In this document: in pieces, positions 45,601 to 58,639 of the stretch
Layout: each line of letters starts with the position of its first letter
How positions within the stretch are numbered: the first letter of the stretch is position 1
Source: Takakia lepidozioides
Lineage: Eukaryota > Streptophyta > Takakiopsida > Takakiales > Takakiaceae
DNA length: 64,000 nucleotides
NCBI GenBank assembly: GCA_030704615.1
Contig: CM060734.1
Span: forward strand, 47,446,042 to 47,510,041
Direction of reading: 5' to 3'
Notes under the pieces: model-generated
What the model saw: only the letters and a program-made list of their open reading frames with translations
Told to the model about the DNA's origin: nothing
Database searches by the model: none
Made by a program: the position numbers and the translations under genes

Positions 45601-46233
45601 ACCATCCTCAAGGCATGCCTCCTCTACATTACCACAATAACAAACAAGAAAAAAAACCATCTCAATAAAAAGGGAGAAAGGAGAGACCCGAGAGAGTGCA
45701 ACGGCAGCACAGGCCAAATCAAGCCGTTGCTTGAGAAAATGCTCATACTCCTGTGGGTTGCTGCTGGTCGCACTGTTCACTTCATCCCGCAGACCAGAAA
45801 ACAATGGATTCAAGGCAGCCCTCACCTCCACCTGCTCATACCCATTAAGATGGTCATCCTTTGTCCTTCCTGTAGCTGGTGGCTGCACTGGTGGCTGCAC
45901 AGGAATAGCAGGGGCAGGCCGCAGAGGAAGCTCGTTGTTGTCAACCTCATCTTTCTCCTCCTCCTCCTCCTCCTCCTCATCGATCATCAACTTGCGGTTT
46001 TGTGTGCGTGGCACCGACCCAACCGAGGCCGCATGCTCTCGCAGGAACTCCTGAAACGCCCATTCTGAAGCACTGCGAATCATCTTGTCAGGCCCGCATG
46101 TCTTCGGAGCTTCGGCTGGATTCCCCGCGTTGCTCGAAGCCATTGGCGCACCTGTTTCTCCAGTATTGTCCCCTTGGGTGTCCAGCTTCCAGAACGTACC
46201 TAAAATGTCATCTACTGAGAAAACACGTTCCAT
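42671..46233 (-). CDS. Group C bZIP transcription factor (Opaque2/AtbZIP63 type)
   Basis: This nuclear regulator in plants binds ACGT-type elements and pairs with group S1 bZIPs in energy and amino-acid responses. Exons: 45688-46233, one ending at 44862 (start near 44950), 44472-44673, 43684-43759, 43335-43460, 42671-43030. The start [18 protein letters not shown] and [16 protein letters not shown] match the conserved N-terminal motifs of group C. An acidic poly-Glu run lies at about residues 90-100, and [14 protein letters not shown] lies before the basic region. The basic region [19 protein letters not shown] has the invariant N-x7-R/K. The zipper follows with [15 protein letters not shown] and [12 protein letters not shown]. 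The C-terminal [18 protein letters not shown] is diagnostic of the group. The start of exon 2 does not fit phase 0 of exon 1 at any AG I can see, so a small exon may be missing. Confidence 0.93.
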
Positions 46234-48664
46234 CTCCCTCTAGCTTCTTTCCTCTGAACGTCACCCTAACTGAATTTTCCTGGTTCCGTGCTTGCCTGAG
46301 CTACCCTCCTTTATTCCAGCACTTGTCTGCCTGGACCCCTCAAGATTATGCAAAACATCCGGAACAGCGAGCATGGCTCGCAAACAACGTGGGAGCTGAC
46401 CAAGGAGGGGCCCGTCAATGCCTGATGTCTATGCTACTTCCACCACTCCCAAACCAATCCGTCCCGCCCACCCCCGCAGTTATCTTCCTCAATCATCAAA
46501 CCCCCGGATAGAACCCAACTACCGAAGCTCCCTCGAGTCCAACTCGCACATTCCCACCGAAGTTGCGAAACCGAAACAGAAAAGATTCCCCCAAAGACAG
46601 CGTTCTTGAGTGTTAAGGAAGCCCTTTTTGTCACGAACTTGTACTGACTTGTCCTCAGAGCGGTAAACTCATCTGTTCTGCATATCATCACCCAGTAGAA
46701 GAAAATGGAGGCTGGAGCACGACCTTGCCTCGTGCTTTGGCTTTCTGCTGCTCTCTCCTGTTGACCTCACCCCAGTGAACCCCTCCCTCGCATCCTCCCA
46801 GTAGCACCAACACTAGGGAGGCACCAGCCGCCCGGCATCATTCTGCCTGATTCTCAATAATACAACAACGTATTTTGGGAATTTTATGCTCCCCAACCCC
46901 ACCCACCTACCCTCTTCTTCTCTCAGTCCGAGGTGCAGCTCAGATGCAATGGGCAAGAGATGGAATACGCAAGAGTCTTGTAAGTAGGCCTTGGTTGGGG
47001 CAGTTGTCTTTATTACTGCAGTTCAGCTTTTATATTACTACATCTTGATGCCACTTAGATGCCCAGCATATCCTTTCTCCGTTAACTCAGTGCTGGGTTT
47101 GCAAGAAGGAAGGCCTTTACTTTACATTTGGACCTTCCCTCCCATATTGTAGCAGGAAAGAGGAAAGCTCAAGTTTACATGATTGTAGTTGAAGGGTTTG
47201 AAGTTAAGAGTGTGATTTGAGGTAAATTTTCAATCCTGAGGACTTTGCTCCCTAGGACTTGAAAATTCAGGAAAGTCCAGAGGGTAAGAATTTTACATGT
47301 TCATGACTCATGGCGGCTTGAAAATGACAAAACAAATTATGGGCAGGGGCCATCATAATCCAGAGTTGCCGGGAAAGCTTGTGGATGTACTCGAGCGGCG
47401 GAATTTTGCTGCTGAGATCACTATACTTTACAAAGGGAATTTTTCGAGCAGTGCTTCAGGTGATGGTGCTTGTAGAATCAAAAGGTATTTCGGTGAAAAT
47501 CAACCCTGAATGAATGACTAAGGCACAGCTGGGCAAAGCACCCAAATGCGGCTCATTCCTCTTTTGGTAAGTCAGATCGCATGTCTAAAGATGCTGGGTA
47601 CCTCACACAGGAATTTGCACAAAGAGATTGACGTGATTGAGAACTGCCTCTAGCATTTAGGATCCAACGTTATGAATGTCTAGTGCCTTTTGGAAAGTAT
47701 CTGTCAAATGCAACCAACTCCCTCTCTGTTACAATTCCACCAACAACTCAAACCCGTTTGATCTTCATGCTTTGGAGGAGAGCTCTGCCATCGTTGGTGA
47801 AGGCCTTGGTTACGAAGACCAGAGATGCTTAACCCTTCATGACACCTTCCAAATCGTACAGGCAGATTAGACCTAGTTTTACACGTTATTGTTCCATAAA
47901 TAGTTTGAGCTTCGTTTTGAGATTATTAAGAGTTCTTCTCTTTCATTCTATCTTCTCTCTCACTCACACACAGAATGTGACATGCCCGGCAATCTACAAA
48001 CAAGTGCTCAATGAGACATAACCGCACCAACCATATGCCCAATGAACAATATATCCTCTAAACATTCTGCAGGCCAGCTCTTTGTAATTACGATCACAAA
48101 AGCAATCACCAAAAACTTGGCTTCAACTTCTCGTTGTTGTTTTTACAACTGAATGGGTCGCAGTCTTGTCTGTGCAGAAACCAAGTTGTGTGGTCTTTTC
48201 TGCGAACGAAATTAAATCCTTCAACTCATACAATTGATGTAGGCTTGATAACCCTTTCAATCTTTCACCAATACGAGACCGCAGATATATGAAGATGAAT
48301 CGCACGCAGTAAAACCAATGGTCATAAAGAATTTATCTGATAAAATTCCAAAAAAATCTGTACTGAACTGGTAGCAAAAAAATCAAACTGCCTTGCAAGC
48401 TGACTCTTTCCCTTGATGGAATCCTTAAAACCATGGATTTGTTCTCAAATCAGCAATCCTGGGAAAATGTAATGAGCAGGCAAACAACCACACTCTCCAT
48501 TTGACAACCTTGTTCCCAAGCACACCTCATATCTTAAATCTACACCGAGCTTGGCGATCATAAACTGCAGCAGAAGCCGGGTCGGTCAATCCTGATTCTT
48601 TGATGGAGAAGGGTGAACGGTCCACCTGGAGTGATTGTAGCGGCTCTACTGAACATATAAGGGA
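46234..48664. other. bZIP upstream region; no gene recognised
   Basis: This is the promoter and leader side of the minus-strand bZIP gene and the downstream flank of the DnaJ gene. A minus frame of 85 codons (46434-46691) lies about 200 bp upstream of the bZIP ATG and could be an upstream ORF if the transcript starts before it. It does not resemble the sucrose-control peptide known from group S1 bZIPs. Plus frames at 47297-47509 and elsewhere are short and unrecognised. Confidence 0.5.
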
Positions 48665-51600
48665 TCAAGTAGGTCCAGCCCTCCTTGATGGATCCTGGTA
48701 AGCCTGAAAAGCTCCCCGAGGCGGCGCTGGCACCCCCCAGCTTCTGGGTGAAGGCATCGCATTACTGAAAGTCCTTGAATACCCTCCTACTGCTGGGGGG
48801 TTTCTTGGACTGGGCCCATTCTGCACACAACACGGGCCATTCCACAGCACGCTATGAGCTATTTGCAGAGTCCATGTCCAACAAGCGCCTCATTCTAACT
48901 CATGAAAGATCGGATCAGCCAGCAGGAAATGTGTACAACACACCAGAGAGAGAAGCCAGAGTTGTATCATGTAAGGAAAGATTACTGTATCTGACCAAGA
49001 AAAGAACAGCCTTCTTTACTGATGGGCTTGGGCAGAAAGGGGAAGCGGAGGATAAAAAACCTGATCAGAGCTTCGCGTCTCAGAACGGAACTGTGGAGCA
49101 GTTCGAAAACCAGACTCAGCACCAGGGGATGAGTAATTTGCCTCAGGGTGAGCCCCTGGATCATGTCGTAAGCTGTTCTCCCTTTGAAACTCACTCTTCG
49201 CACCCTGCTGTCGTCAATTTTACAACGAACCAAGTTGAAATTAGGACCGTTAACCCTGCAATGGTACAAAGTTACTATATTGCCTGTTAATTCCACATAC
49301 TGGATGAACATCTGTATGTAGAGGTCCAGCCCTCACACATACATCTGCCATTCATGAGCTGTCTGTTCAATCATACTAAGTCAAACAACTTAGAGCTGCA
49401 CATATAAGCCTTATTCTAACAACCTGGAAAATAGTGCCCATCTTCTTGAGTGCCTTGGCACGTTGCCTTAGCACCTCCTTCTTAGCACCAGGTTCATGCA
49501 GCACCTGCCACATTCCACATGTAAGCGTGCTACAACAACAATGCAAGATGCATCAAATTCTACTGAGTAGATTGGACAAGAATGTCACAATGATCACTAT
49601 GCTGCTCCTATGCCAAGTAGGAGGATAATAAGATAATCTTGAGTGATCTCTCCAAATGCTTAAGCAAATAGAAGAGTGCAATAACACACAACAGTTACGA
49701 CAAAGACAAGCCAATATTAGTACTTTGTGTACACTATGGTGAAGATGACTTCAAGAATTGTACCGCTTGGCAAACATGGGAGATAGTGAGCTCAATGTCA
49801 GCAACATTCAGCTTCCACAGAGAATCCAGCATTATTTGCTGCTTGGACTCCAAAAATGTTCCAATAGCCGCTTCACCCATGCCTCCACCTGCCTGTAGCT
49901 GCCTATTTATATCCTCCTGCATCTGCATCAACTGAATTGCACCTGCCACATCCCCCGGCCCAAAATACAAACACTGGTTTCCCTCTATTATGCACATTAA
50001 ATGTTCAGAAAACATGAGTATGCACAATCAGTTTTAATATCTAGTCTCCATGGCGGATCTCCTACGATGGGCAATAGCTCTTCGAGCTACGGAAAAACCC
50101 TGTTAAGTTAGCTCAGACTTATAGCAGCTGTGCAAAATTGAGTTGAACTACCACTTCAACAGCTTCCACAGAACTATCCTCGTTCCAGAAAGACCTTACG
50201 GAAGCAAGCAGCTGCTCACACAACCCAGCCTATAAGCTCTTTGAGCTCTGCAGACGTTGTAAAGTACCATTCATTTCATTGTTCCCCCTTATAAGACACA
50301 GACTACTTGCAATCCCGGACATCCGGGACAAGTTTTATACATACATAAGATAGCAAACCAAGTTTCCCTCTTGGCAAACACACGTCAGAGACCCCATCTC
50401 ACAAAGTGCAGGAAGCTCCAATATCAAAGATGGAGCCGATTCACATAACTGGTTTGTGCAGCAGCCTTCAAGAACAAGAGCCAAATAAAAATGTTGAAAG
50501 GCATGCTGGTGTCAGCTAGCTATAAGGGACGCCACCACTCACACACATACAGACATGGGCATATGAGTAGCAGGGATGTTACCTGTCGCAGCAGTGACCT
50601 GAGACTTGATGAAATGGCCTTTGTCACGAACCCATTCAGTCACAAAAGGAACTCCTAAGAAGAGCATATTCTTGCCAAGCTCCTTTGCAGCCTGCCTTGA
50701 GTAGATGTATCCAATCGTGTGTAACATTGCCTCCCCAAATGCTGCCACATTTAAAGTCATCATTCACTGAAGTTATGCCAAACCCCCCCAACTTCACAAA
50801 CTTGACAGTCTTGCATGTCCTCCTGACACACGTTGCACAGATCAGACTCACTCATGGCAAAATCTCATTTGTGACCCCACTGTAGGATGAAGACACGGAC
50901 TGAGAGATCTTACCAGCACTGCTTAGCCGTTCAGCCTCAACTCTGCACCACTTGGTGAACCCCACCTTGTCACCTTGCACATAGGGTTGAATGCGCTCAA
51001 GTAAACGCTGCACTAACTTCTCCTCCCTTTCTCTTTGAATCTCCTGCAAGATTGCACATTTTCGAGATATATCTTGCATCAAAGACGTGCTTGATTGCAG
51101 TAAACATTTTATTATACTTTGGCCTCTTAAGAGTAAACATTTCCGCCAAAAATTCTTTAGCACTCCCCAAGATGGACGGACAGCGAGGGAAACCAAAGAT
51201 ACACAAGTCGAAACTTATACCTTAAACTTTCCTTGCATCTGCTGCATGTCAACAGCTTCGGTATCCATTGCAGCCATGGAAGCCATTGTAAGCTGGAAAA
51301 TCACCCAGAAAACAAGTTCACCCCCTTCAGTCACCGCCACAAGAATAAGAGATTACTTAACTGCAATGATAGTGAGAATGGTATTTAACCCCATTACTAA
51401 CATAAATGTAAATCATCAATCTATTTGTTGATCACATGATAGTAATATCCCATGGCGAGTGCAGATTTGGATAGTTTTCCAGTAGATGTAGACCTGGCCC
51501 ACATAGTCGTGAAAGGCATCACTGCCAAACAGCATCCCAAATACAGCAGCTGGATCTACCATCGCCTCCCTGCATCATCCATCATTTGTCCATCATAGGA

Positions 51601-53363
51601 GCACCATGTTTGAGCCCATTCTGTGCATACTCTACTCTACAAAGTCAGAACTCCATGCTGGCTGCTATTTCTAAGCAAGAATGTACATAAATGCTGCAGT
51701 GATGCCAGTGTATGGTTATAGGGCAACCTGTGCCTTCAACTACCACCAGAATCCACAGAACAGCAGAGAACCATGAAGCCCTCTTGCAAGATAACCAAAC
51801 ATGCAGCAATGTGCCCATGCTTCATGAAGCTTTCAGATGACAACAACTTAAGAGACAACCATGCAATGGTGTTCAGCGGAAACCCATACACCCCACCCCC
51901 ACAATGGGACAATCTATCAGGTTTGCATGGCCATCTGAAAACATCCCAGAATTTTAAATGTGTCATGAAGCTTGTGTGAGTATAATATGAGTAAGAATGG
52001 GAAGAAGAAGCCGCACGGTGATAGACCCTGCTTGCCCAACTTGTCATAAGCCTCCTTTTGTTGCGGGTCACTGAGAACCTGGTATGCCTCTCCCAACACC
52101 TGCACCCTCCCTCTGCTAATCTCAATCTTTTACCCACCATAGAGGCACTTGGCTACTAGAGCTAATAAGACCCTGAACGCCATCTTCTTCCAATGTTGTT
52201 CCCAATCACACATACATGTCACCCCAGCAGATGGCATGAACTTTATACATGATAATCCAGCACTCTCAAATTGCAGAAACTCTTCTGATACAATTCAAAT
52301 TCCAGCTGATACAGGAAAAAGCGCTAACTTGCCTGGAAATTATGAGCCGCTTCTGGATCATTTGGATTTTTATCAGGGTGCACCTTCCTTGCCTGTTCTC
52401 CATCCAGAACCTCATCCCTCAGTAACGCAGCTCTCTCTCTATCAAACACAGAATGCCCTGTACTTTTGCAGTGAACTGAAGCAACCTCATTTTCTCAATG
52501 CTCTGAACAGAACAAATACACTTTGCTTTTGTTTCTTCCCGGTTAAAATCCTTCTTTTGCAGCTGTGGCCAAAAACCAAGCGCAGCAACCACACAGTTGG
52601 TTGAGCCTGAGCACAGGAATATGTTTTAATTCTTCAAATTTGCTGCAAAATTCTGTGAAATCAGAATCGTTACACCTAGAGTTAAGACCTCCTGAATGAG
52701 CACGCAAGGTAATTTTTCTGCTGCCAGGTTTGACCAGTTCCAGTGCAATGGTTTACAAAGATGGTCATAACCCCCAAGTTATAAAACTTAATTTGCTTCC
52801 AGATGAGCCACCTCCACAGGTCCTGCATATTTGCGTCCATCCGATAATATTCCGGAAAGGCGTCAAGTCACGTCCTGGCGACTGAATCTCTGGCTCATAA
52901 CTCTCAGAAGAAGGGGTCAACTGCGCATTCGCTTACGTTAAGAAGCTGTAGAAGTTAACAATTGGGCTTGAAGGAATGTAAATTGCGCCTCTGTCCTGAC
53001 ACTTCCCATGGAAAGACTGCCTAGTGAAGGACACGTCAAAATTCGAGCGAGATATGGGCTCCTCCTCATAATCAGATAAGGAGGGCAAGATGTACATTCC
53101 GTCGGACACCAGAAACAGTGCTCGAAGTTCTTCGGTGAATTTACCTTTGCAGATTGGTACTACAACCGCTGATGAGAAAAGCAGCACAGTATCACACAGA
53201 CAGAGATCACAACATTCTATCATTTTCCCAGTTTTGCAATATTGACAAAAGACGGAAGCCAAAGACAGAAGGACACCTTAACGTAGTAGGCCTTCTTAAT
53301 GTCAGCAGGGGTGGCATCCGGGGGTACCCCCAACACTTCATAGTACTTAGTGTCCTTCACCAT
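48665..53363 (-). CDS. DnaJ-domain chaperone, DNAJ10-like (J domain + DnaJ-X)
   Basis: This Hsp40 co-chaperone stimulates Hsp70 through its J domain. Exons: 53277-53363, 52333-52392, 52027-52099, 51494-about 51569, 51221-51292, 50914-51043, 50583-50741, 49764-49942, 49424-49504, 48665-48820. The J domain comprises [20 protein letters not shown], then [10 protein letters not shown] with the HPD triad, then [20 protein letters not shown]. The following DnaJ-X region has [52 protein letters not shown] and [12 protein letters not shown], closely following Arabidopsis DNAJ10. The last exon (Pro/Ser-rich, 51 residues) is inferred from a phase-matched acceptor. Intron 2 begins with GC instead of GT. 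The junction of exons 3 and 4 is off by one base, so a small exon or a sequence difference lies there. Introns are longer than in the neighbouring genes. Confidence 0.9.
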
Positions 53364-54736
53364 CTCTCAAATCGCTCGTCTCTTATCACAAAGCCCCCCA
53401 ACTAGCAGTTCGAATCGAGTTGTTCAAAGGCACATCAGTTAGGAGATAGAGCTCCTTGTAGACAGATCATCTTCCGCCCCTCTCAAGCTGCTCCGACTCG
53501 ACCCACCTTCAAGCTTTCCAAGTTAACAAGCTTCAATAACCAGATCTTCCTCTCTCTGAAAACGACCCAGACCGACAATTGGAAGCAGAAAGTATGCGGT
53601 ATTGAGGGAGGAGCAGCAACCGACGTCCAGCGATCGAGGTGGTTAGCAAGCCTCGCGGAAGGGACACCTTCCTGCACCGCGTGAAGCTTTTCACGTAAGT
53701 TCTCTCTTCTGTGTTGAGTGCAAAAGTGGCGGATCCTCGGACAGGCCACATGCAGGCCTGCCATTTGCACACCTGTTGTTCTTCCATTTGAACTCTATAT
53801 CCTTTGCAGAGCTCGTTTCCTGTTGTCTCTTTCATTGTGAGCTGGACTCTTTGTGTGGCCAGTGGGCCCACAACATATTTGTAAGCTAGTTCTCTTCACT
53901 TTCCTCTCTCCGACTGCAAGACCTCCCTGTGAGAGAGAAATTGCTCTACTTTTTGGCCTTTGCATGCTCTACCTGTGCCCGTTGTGCGTGAAGTGCTCGA
54001 AGTTCTGTGACTGAAATTCAATGAAGTCAACAAAATGGGATTGCAATTTCAAACAAAGGTACTCAATCAACCACCTTTGAATCCAATTCACCATAACAGT
54101 GAAGAACATGGGAGACAGACTCTGAAACAACAATACTGTCATGTGCTCATCTGGAAGAGGTGATAAGGCAGCAGATTGAGGGACAAATTAGACTAGTGAT
54201 AGATGCATGTGGAGGACAACAAAGGACATTGTTTCAAGGACAGTCAAGCTCACCAAAGCTCTAGATTCAACAATTGTGATATTGAACCCGAATGTGGGAA
54301 ACTGTCATGCTTCCTTAACATCTTTCCAAGGACCACATCATTTAAGCATTACTGAAGAAAGAAAACTGCCTACAAAGAATGACTGCAGTATTCAATCATT
54401 ATAAATAGAGAATTGTCTTGGACTGACTTGGCTAACTGTCTGTTTGCTTAGGTGTCTATAGACATCTAGAGTGTCCACAGCATGGTTAGTAGCTTAGCTC
54501 CTAAACTCAAAAGTTTCACAATTAAGTTGTTGTAACACATAAATCATGTTGTGTTAGAACACCAGGACAACATGTCCATTCTGTACCACGTTCCCACGCC
54601 CCACCCCCCCTATCCTATATCCACCTCATTAGGACTCGGACCAAAAAATGAAGAGAGTATTCAGTAAATTTACGCTGTCTGAGTAGGGCAGCAATGAGCA
54701 CATGTACAAATGGGGGCTGCATCTGCAAGATTAAAC
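53364..54736. other. DnaJ upstream and NAD-carrier downstream flank
   Basis: No gene is recognised. A minus frame at 53533-53871 (112 codons) lies upstream of the DnaJ start and may be leader sequence. Plus frames are short. The stretch next to 54736 is probably the 3' untranslated region of the carrier gene. Confidence 0.5.
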
Positions 54737-57700
54737 TTAAGTCAGTGATTTGATGCGCACAACTTTGGCAACTTTTTCACGTTTGGCCACAAGAGCCCGG
54801 GCAGCCTTGACAAGCTCCTCCTTTATCATAAAGAGAACTGCCGCTGCCATGACACTCTGGACAATCTTGGTGCTCATGCCTTTGTAGAAGCCTGCCAGCC
54901 CCTCAAATTGCACCATCTTCACTATTGCATCCAGTGTGCCTGCCAACGTAGCAAAGATGACAGACAACTCATTACAGCCTGTCAAGTGGAGAAGGGAAAG
55001 AGATAAAGTACTCAGCCCTCCTAAGCTCTACATGCCTATGTTGTTATTACCCACACTTACATTTGCCTCTCCATACAACTGCGAGATTAGCTCCTTGGTG
55101 ATGACTACTTTCACCTACCTGTGTACTGCAATGACTTGTCCCCTGCAATCTCTTGCTTAGCTTGAAGACGTGACTGCAAAACAATATCTCCACCATTAAT
55201 ACATGTCACCTCGAGGTTTTGAGTCTGACAATTTATAGACCATCACCCTTGGAATGAAAGAACGAGGAGTCTCTTAACTCAGTAACACAAGGAGACAAGC
55301 CTCTCTCTTGATTCACCTGCTGCATGAAGCCGGTCAGAACATGACATAAAATAGACAACACACAAATACCCGTAAACAGGGAAGAGAAAGTGAGGGGGAG
55401 AGGCACACCGGAGTTCTGAGGATCTCATTGAGTGTCAAAGGCATGCAAACTGAGTCTACATGCAAGAGTGCTCACTTTTACAACAAGTAGCGGGTATGTC
55501 ATCACAGTCGCCCCAAGTTTTGCAATGGCTCCAAGCACGAATACCTGCCACACAGAAAGCTTAACATGGGAAACAGAAAACCCTGAAGGCAGTTTCTTGT
55601 CTGACTATCACATTACAGAGCTAAGACAACGCATGATTTTACTTAACTAGCGAGATTTGTCTCCCGGACTTCGCCTTAATAGATGTAGCAATGCAGGATG
55701 CAAGTATGAGAAGGTGCGCCAAAGGATAGAATGTGCTTATTTAGGCTACCCTTCACAGTTTTGTAAAGAATGAGGGATGCCTTCCCCAAGCTTTACTCAG
55801 AACCAGAGACGACAGCAAAGGAGTACCTCTGTAGCGGATACATCCTTCACCCCCTGCTTGCTCACAGGCCGCTTTAGTGTTAGTTGCTTCAGCAAACTCT
55901 CATAGATCATGAATTGAATTGAAGGGTTGCTAACCTGCTTGGCCACACCCACTTCACTGGTTACGTGATAAGAAATCAGACCTACAATATAACTTCTCCA
56001 CCTGCTGCCCAAGCAAGCACACTAGACTTCTCTCATACACATTCTAGTAAAGATTTTGCCTTCTCCTTTGCCAAGTTTCAAAACAATTGCAGGGCTTATG
56101 AACACAATTTTTCTAGCAGAAGCCATTCACAGAACTACCAGCACTGCCGAGAAAGAAAGTACCTACAAGACATAGGTTGACCAACAAACCATAATAAGAG
56201 TGGGAAGCACGCCTTTCCACAAGCCAAGCACGCCAGCTTCATTATAGAGCTCTGATACCTGCAGTGATTAACTGTTACCTCCCTGATTTCCATCAAAGAT
56301 CCTAAAGCGCATCCAAAAGCAGTAACTGTAAGTATCACGTACTATGCTACACAACAACCATATGGTATTTGCAGCTACATCAATGAGAATGTACCGTTTC
56401 TAATGCTCCTCGGGGATGAGTAATAGCCAACAAGTTATGGCTGGAGCTGGCAGATGGGTCAGAGGAAGAAATGGAAGTCTCAATGTCCGGTAGTGGCAGA
56501 GCCTGCTTCTGTGCTTGAGCTTGGGTCTGTGCACAGATTCAGTCAACCATAAACTGCAACAATATTAAGACCATCTTCAGCTACAGTACATGTTTTCCAA
56601 AATATTCTCAAACAGACAATTACCAGTTCACCATCGAAAGCAGCCCCAAGTCAAGCTCATACAGAGTAGGACATCCCAACAAGCAGCAATGACCCTCTAG
56701 GCATTACTGTGAAGCAAACCCATCGCCACTATAGCTCCTTGTACCTCAAAGATTGACTGACATTTTGTTTCCTGTTTTCCCTCTATAAACTTTGGGCACC
56801 CAGTGGATGCGGATACAGTTTCCTTCATACTACACTGCTTCCCACCTATGTAACTACTGTATAAGTAAAGTTTTGCTCTTACAGGACATTTATAGGTTTG
56901 AGACTGCAGTGACAATGGATGGGATACAAACAGGCCGTCAAGCCCATACCATGCTTGACAACAGAGACAAAGGCAAGTAGTTCCTTTAGATGGAGAAAAC
57001 CAAGCAATAGACACACCTGCATACGGGTGACCACCACCCATATAGGATTTGTCAGCAGCACATTTGCACATCTGCATACATAAAGGAAAGACCAAAGCAC
57101 ACAGAAGTTAGAGGCCGAAATTAATCCATGTAGCCCAGGCACATGTACACATGTTGTACTTGTAAGGCGTCAAGTTTGGATTGCGCCTAAGTTTTCTCCG
57201 ATGAGAATCAAACATCAAATTGATTGAAGTAAGCTCACAGACAATCACTGTAAGCGTCAGAGCTCCTTTAAACATACCCCGCAAGTGCTGCGACCAAAAG
57301 GGATGTGAACATTCCCACTGTGCCATCTCCCCTACCTAGCTTCTTCAGCCTCAAGGCACGGGCCTCCGCCTCATTTCTAAATGTCTGGTAGAAGTAATAG
57401 TATACACCCTGCAAAGCAACACCCCAAGCTTTTAGTCTTAACATCTCTCTTACTCACCCCTTCTTTTAACCTAAACCCTCAAGCTTCTGGCCCAAAGGTC
57501 GCACTCAAAGAATGATACACATCCAGCGAGAGGTGCAAGAAAATTGACCACTGCTCCCAATTCATTTGAATAACCCACCAAACTACAAACGGAAGCAAAT
57601 CCCACATTCACAGCAAGATATGTGTCTTTAGCATAAGTTAGCCTCTGCTTTAATTGCTCGCACACCAACCAGATACATACTAATTCTACTACGACCCATC

Positions 57701-58639
57701 AAACGCCATACAGATTCTTTTTCTGGCCTACTTGGAACACCGACCCTCCTCCACAATGACACTGTTGATTTCTCCCATGCACACATAGTTGCACCCATTG
57801 GCTCATTGAGATTGCTCTTTGCTGTCTTGAAAGGCTAGTTATCAAGGTTCAAAGTAAGCAACCTACCTGGGAGCAAGCGGTCCCAACCAAAGAAGGTGCC
57901 AGGCCCCTGTATAAACCTCCCCAGCCTTCCTCCCTGATAACCTGCAACATTTCAGGTTCCAGATTGAAAATGCTCAGTAAGTAATCACCATGCTTACACT
58001 CTTGATCGGATATGTTCAACCATGCTCCTGTCACATCCACAAAAATTGCTTACTCCAACAAAGAGACTGTCTTGACATAAATTAGGACAAGCATTCTTCA
58101 ATAAGGTGACTTCAAACTTAGCTTACATCCTTACCTTCCATATTTCATGCAAGGTTCCCTTCTGTATTGCCTGAGGAGATCCTTCCAATGCATCACCTTT
58201 TGAACCTTTAGACTTCTTCGCCTTTCGTTCTGTCTGCTGCCGGGTGTTAACCTACCGTGAATAACACAACATTGATATCCAGAAGGAATCATTCAGCATC
58301 GAACCAAGGTTTCATTAAGTGTTTGTCCACTTTGTTTCACAAAAGTTCTAGCACTGGGAGCCAGGTTGTAAGGAGTTTGCCATTCAAAGATCTGATAAGT
58401 GATCTCCTGTACTACAGAGCCACATACAACTCCTTGCCCTTGTCCTTGAAACTATTCAACTTCACGGCACAACAAAGATCTGAAGAGCACAGAACAAACT
58501 AGGCAAACAATCCATACAAACTGGGGAGATCATTAGCCTGGCCATTTGAAGTACGTACAGCTTGAAGTGGGTAGGTCAAGAGCTGCGCAACGATGCCACC
58601 CCCCGCCCCTGCTAACCCATTGACGACAGCATCTGACAT
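54737..58639 (-). CDS. PXN: Peroxisomal NAD carrier-like protein (mitochondrial carrier family)
   Basis: This is a six-helix carrier; the closest known type is Arabidopsis PXN, which moves NAD into peroxisomes. Exons: 58559-58639, 58135-58251, 57867-57941, 57278-57408, 57017-57071, 56395-56526, 56190-56258, 55827-55934, 55476-55544, 55119-55173, 54737-54939. All phases close and give 364 residues. The start MSDAVVNGLAGAGGGIVAQL is nearly that of PXN. Three carrier repeats show YPLQAVNTRQQ, NPIWVVVTRMQ and YPLLVVKSRLQAKQ. Other repeat parts are EEGWGGLYRGLAPSLVGTA, EAGVLGLWKGVLPTLIMV and FEGLAGFYKGMSTKIVQSV. A Ser-rich loop (exon 6, about 44 residues) between helices 3 and 4 is longer than in Arabidopsis and explains the extra length. 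An ATG further upstream (58699) would add 20 residues but is not conserved. Confidence 0.94.

Noticed and set aside
46002-46511. 169-codon plus-strand frame
   Set aside because: It overlaps the first bZIP exon in antisense and continues into the promoter; no independent support.
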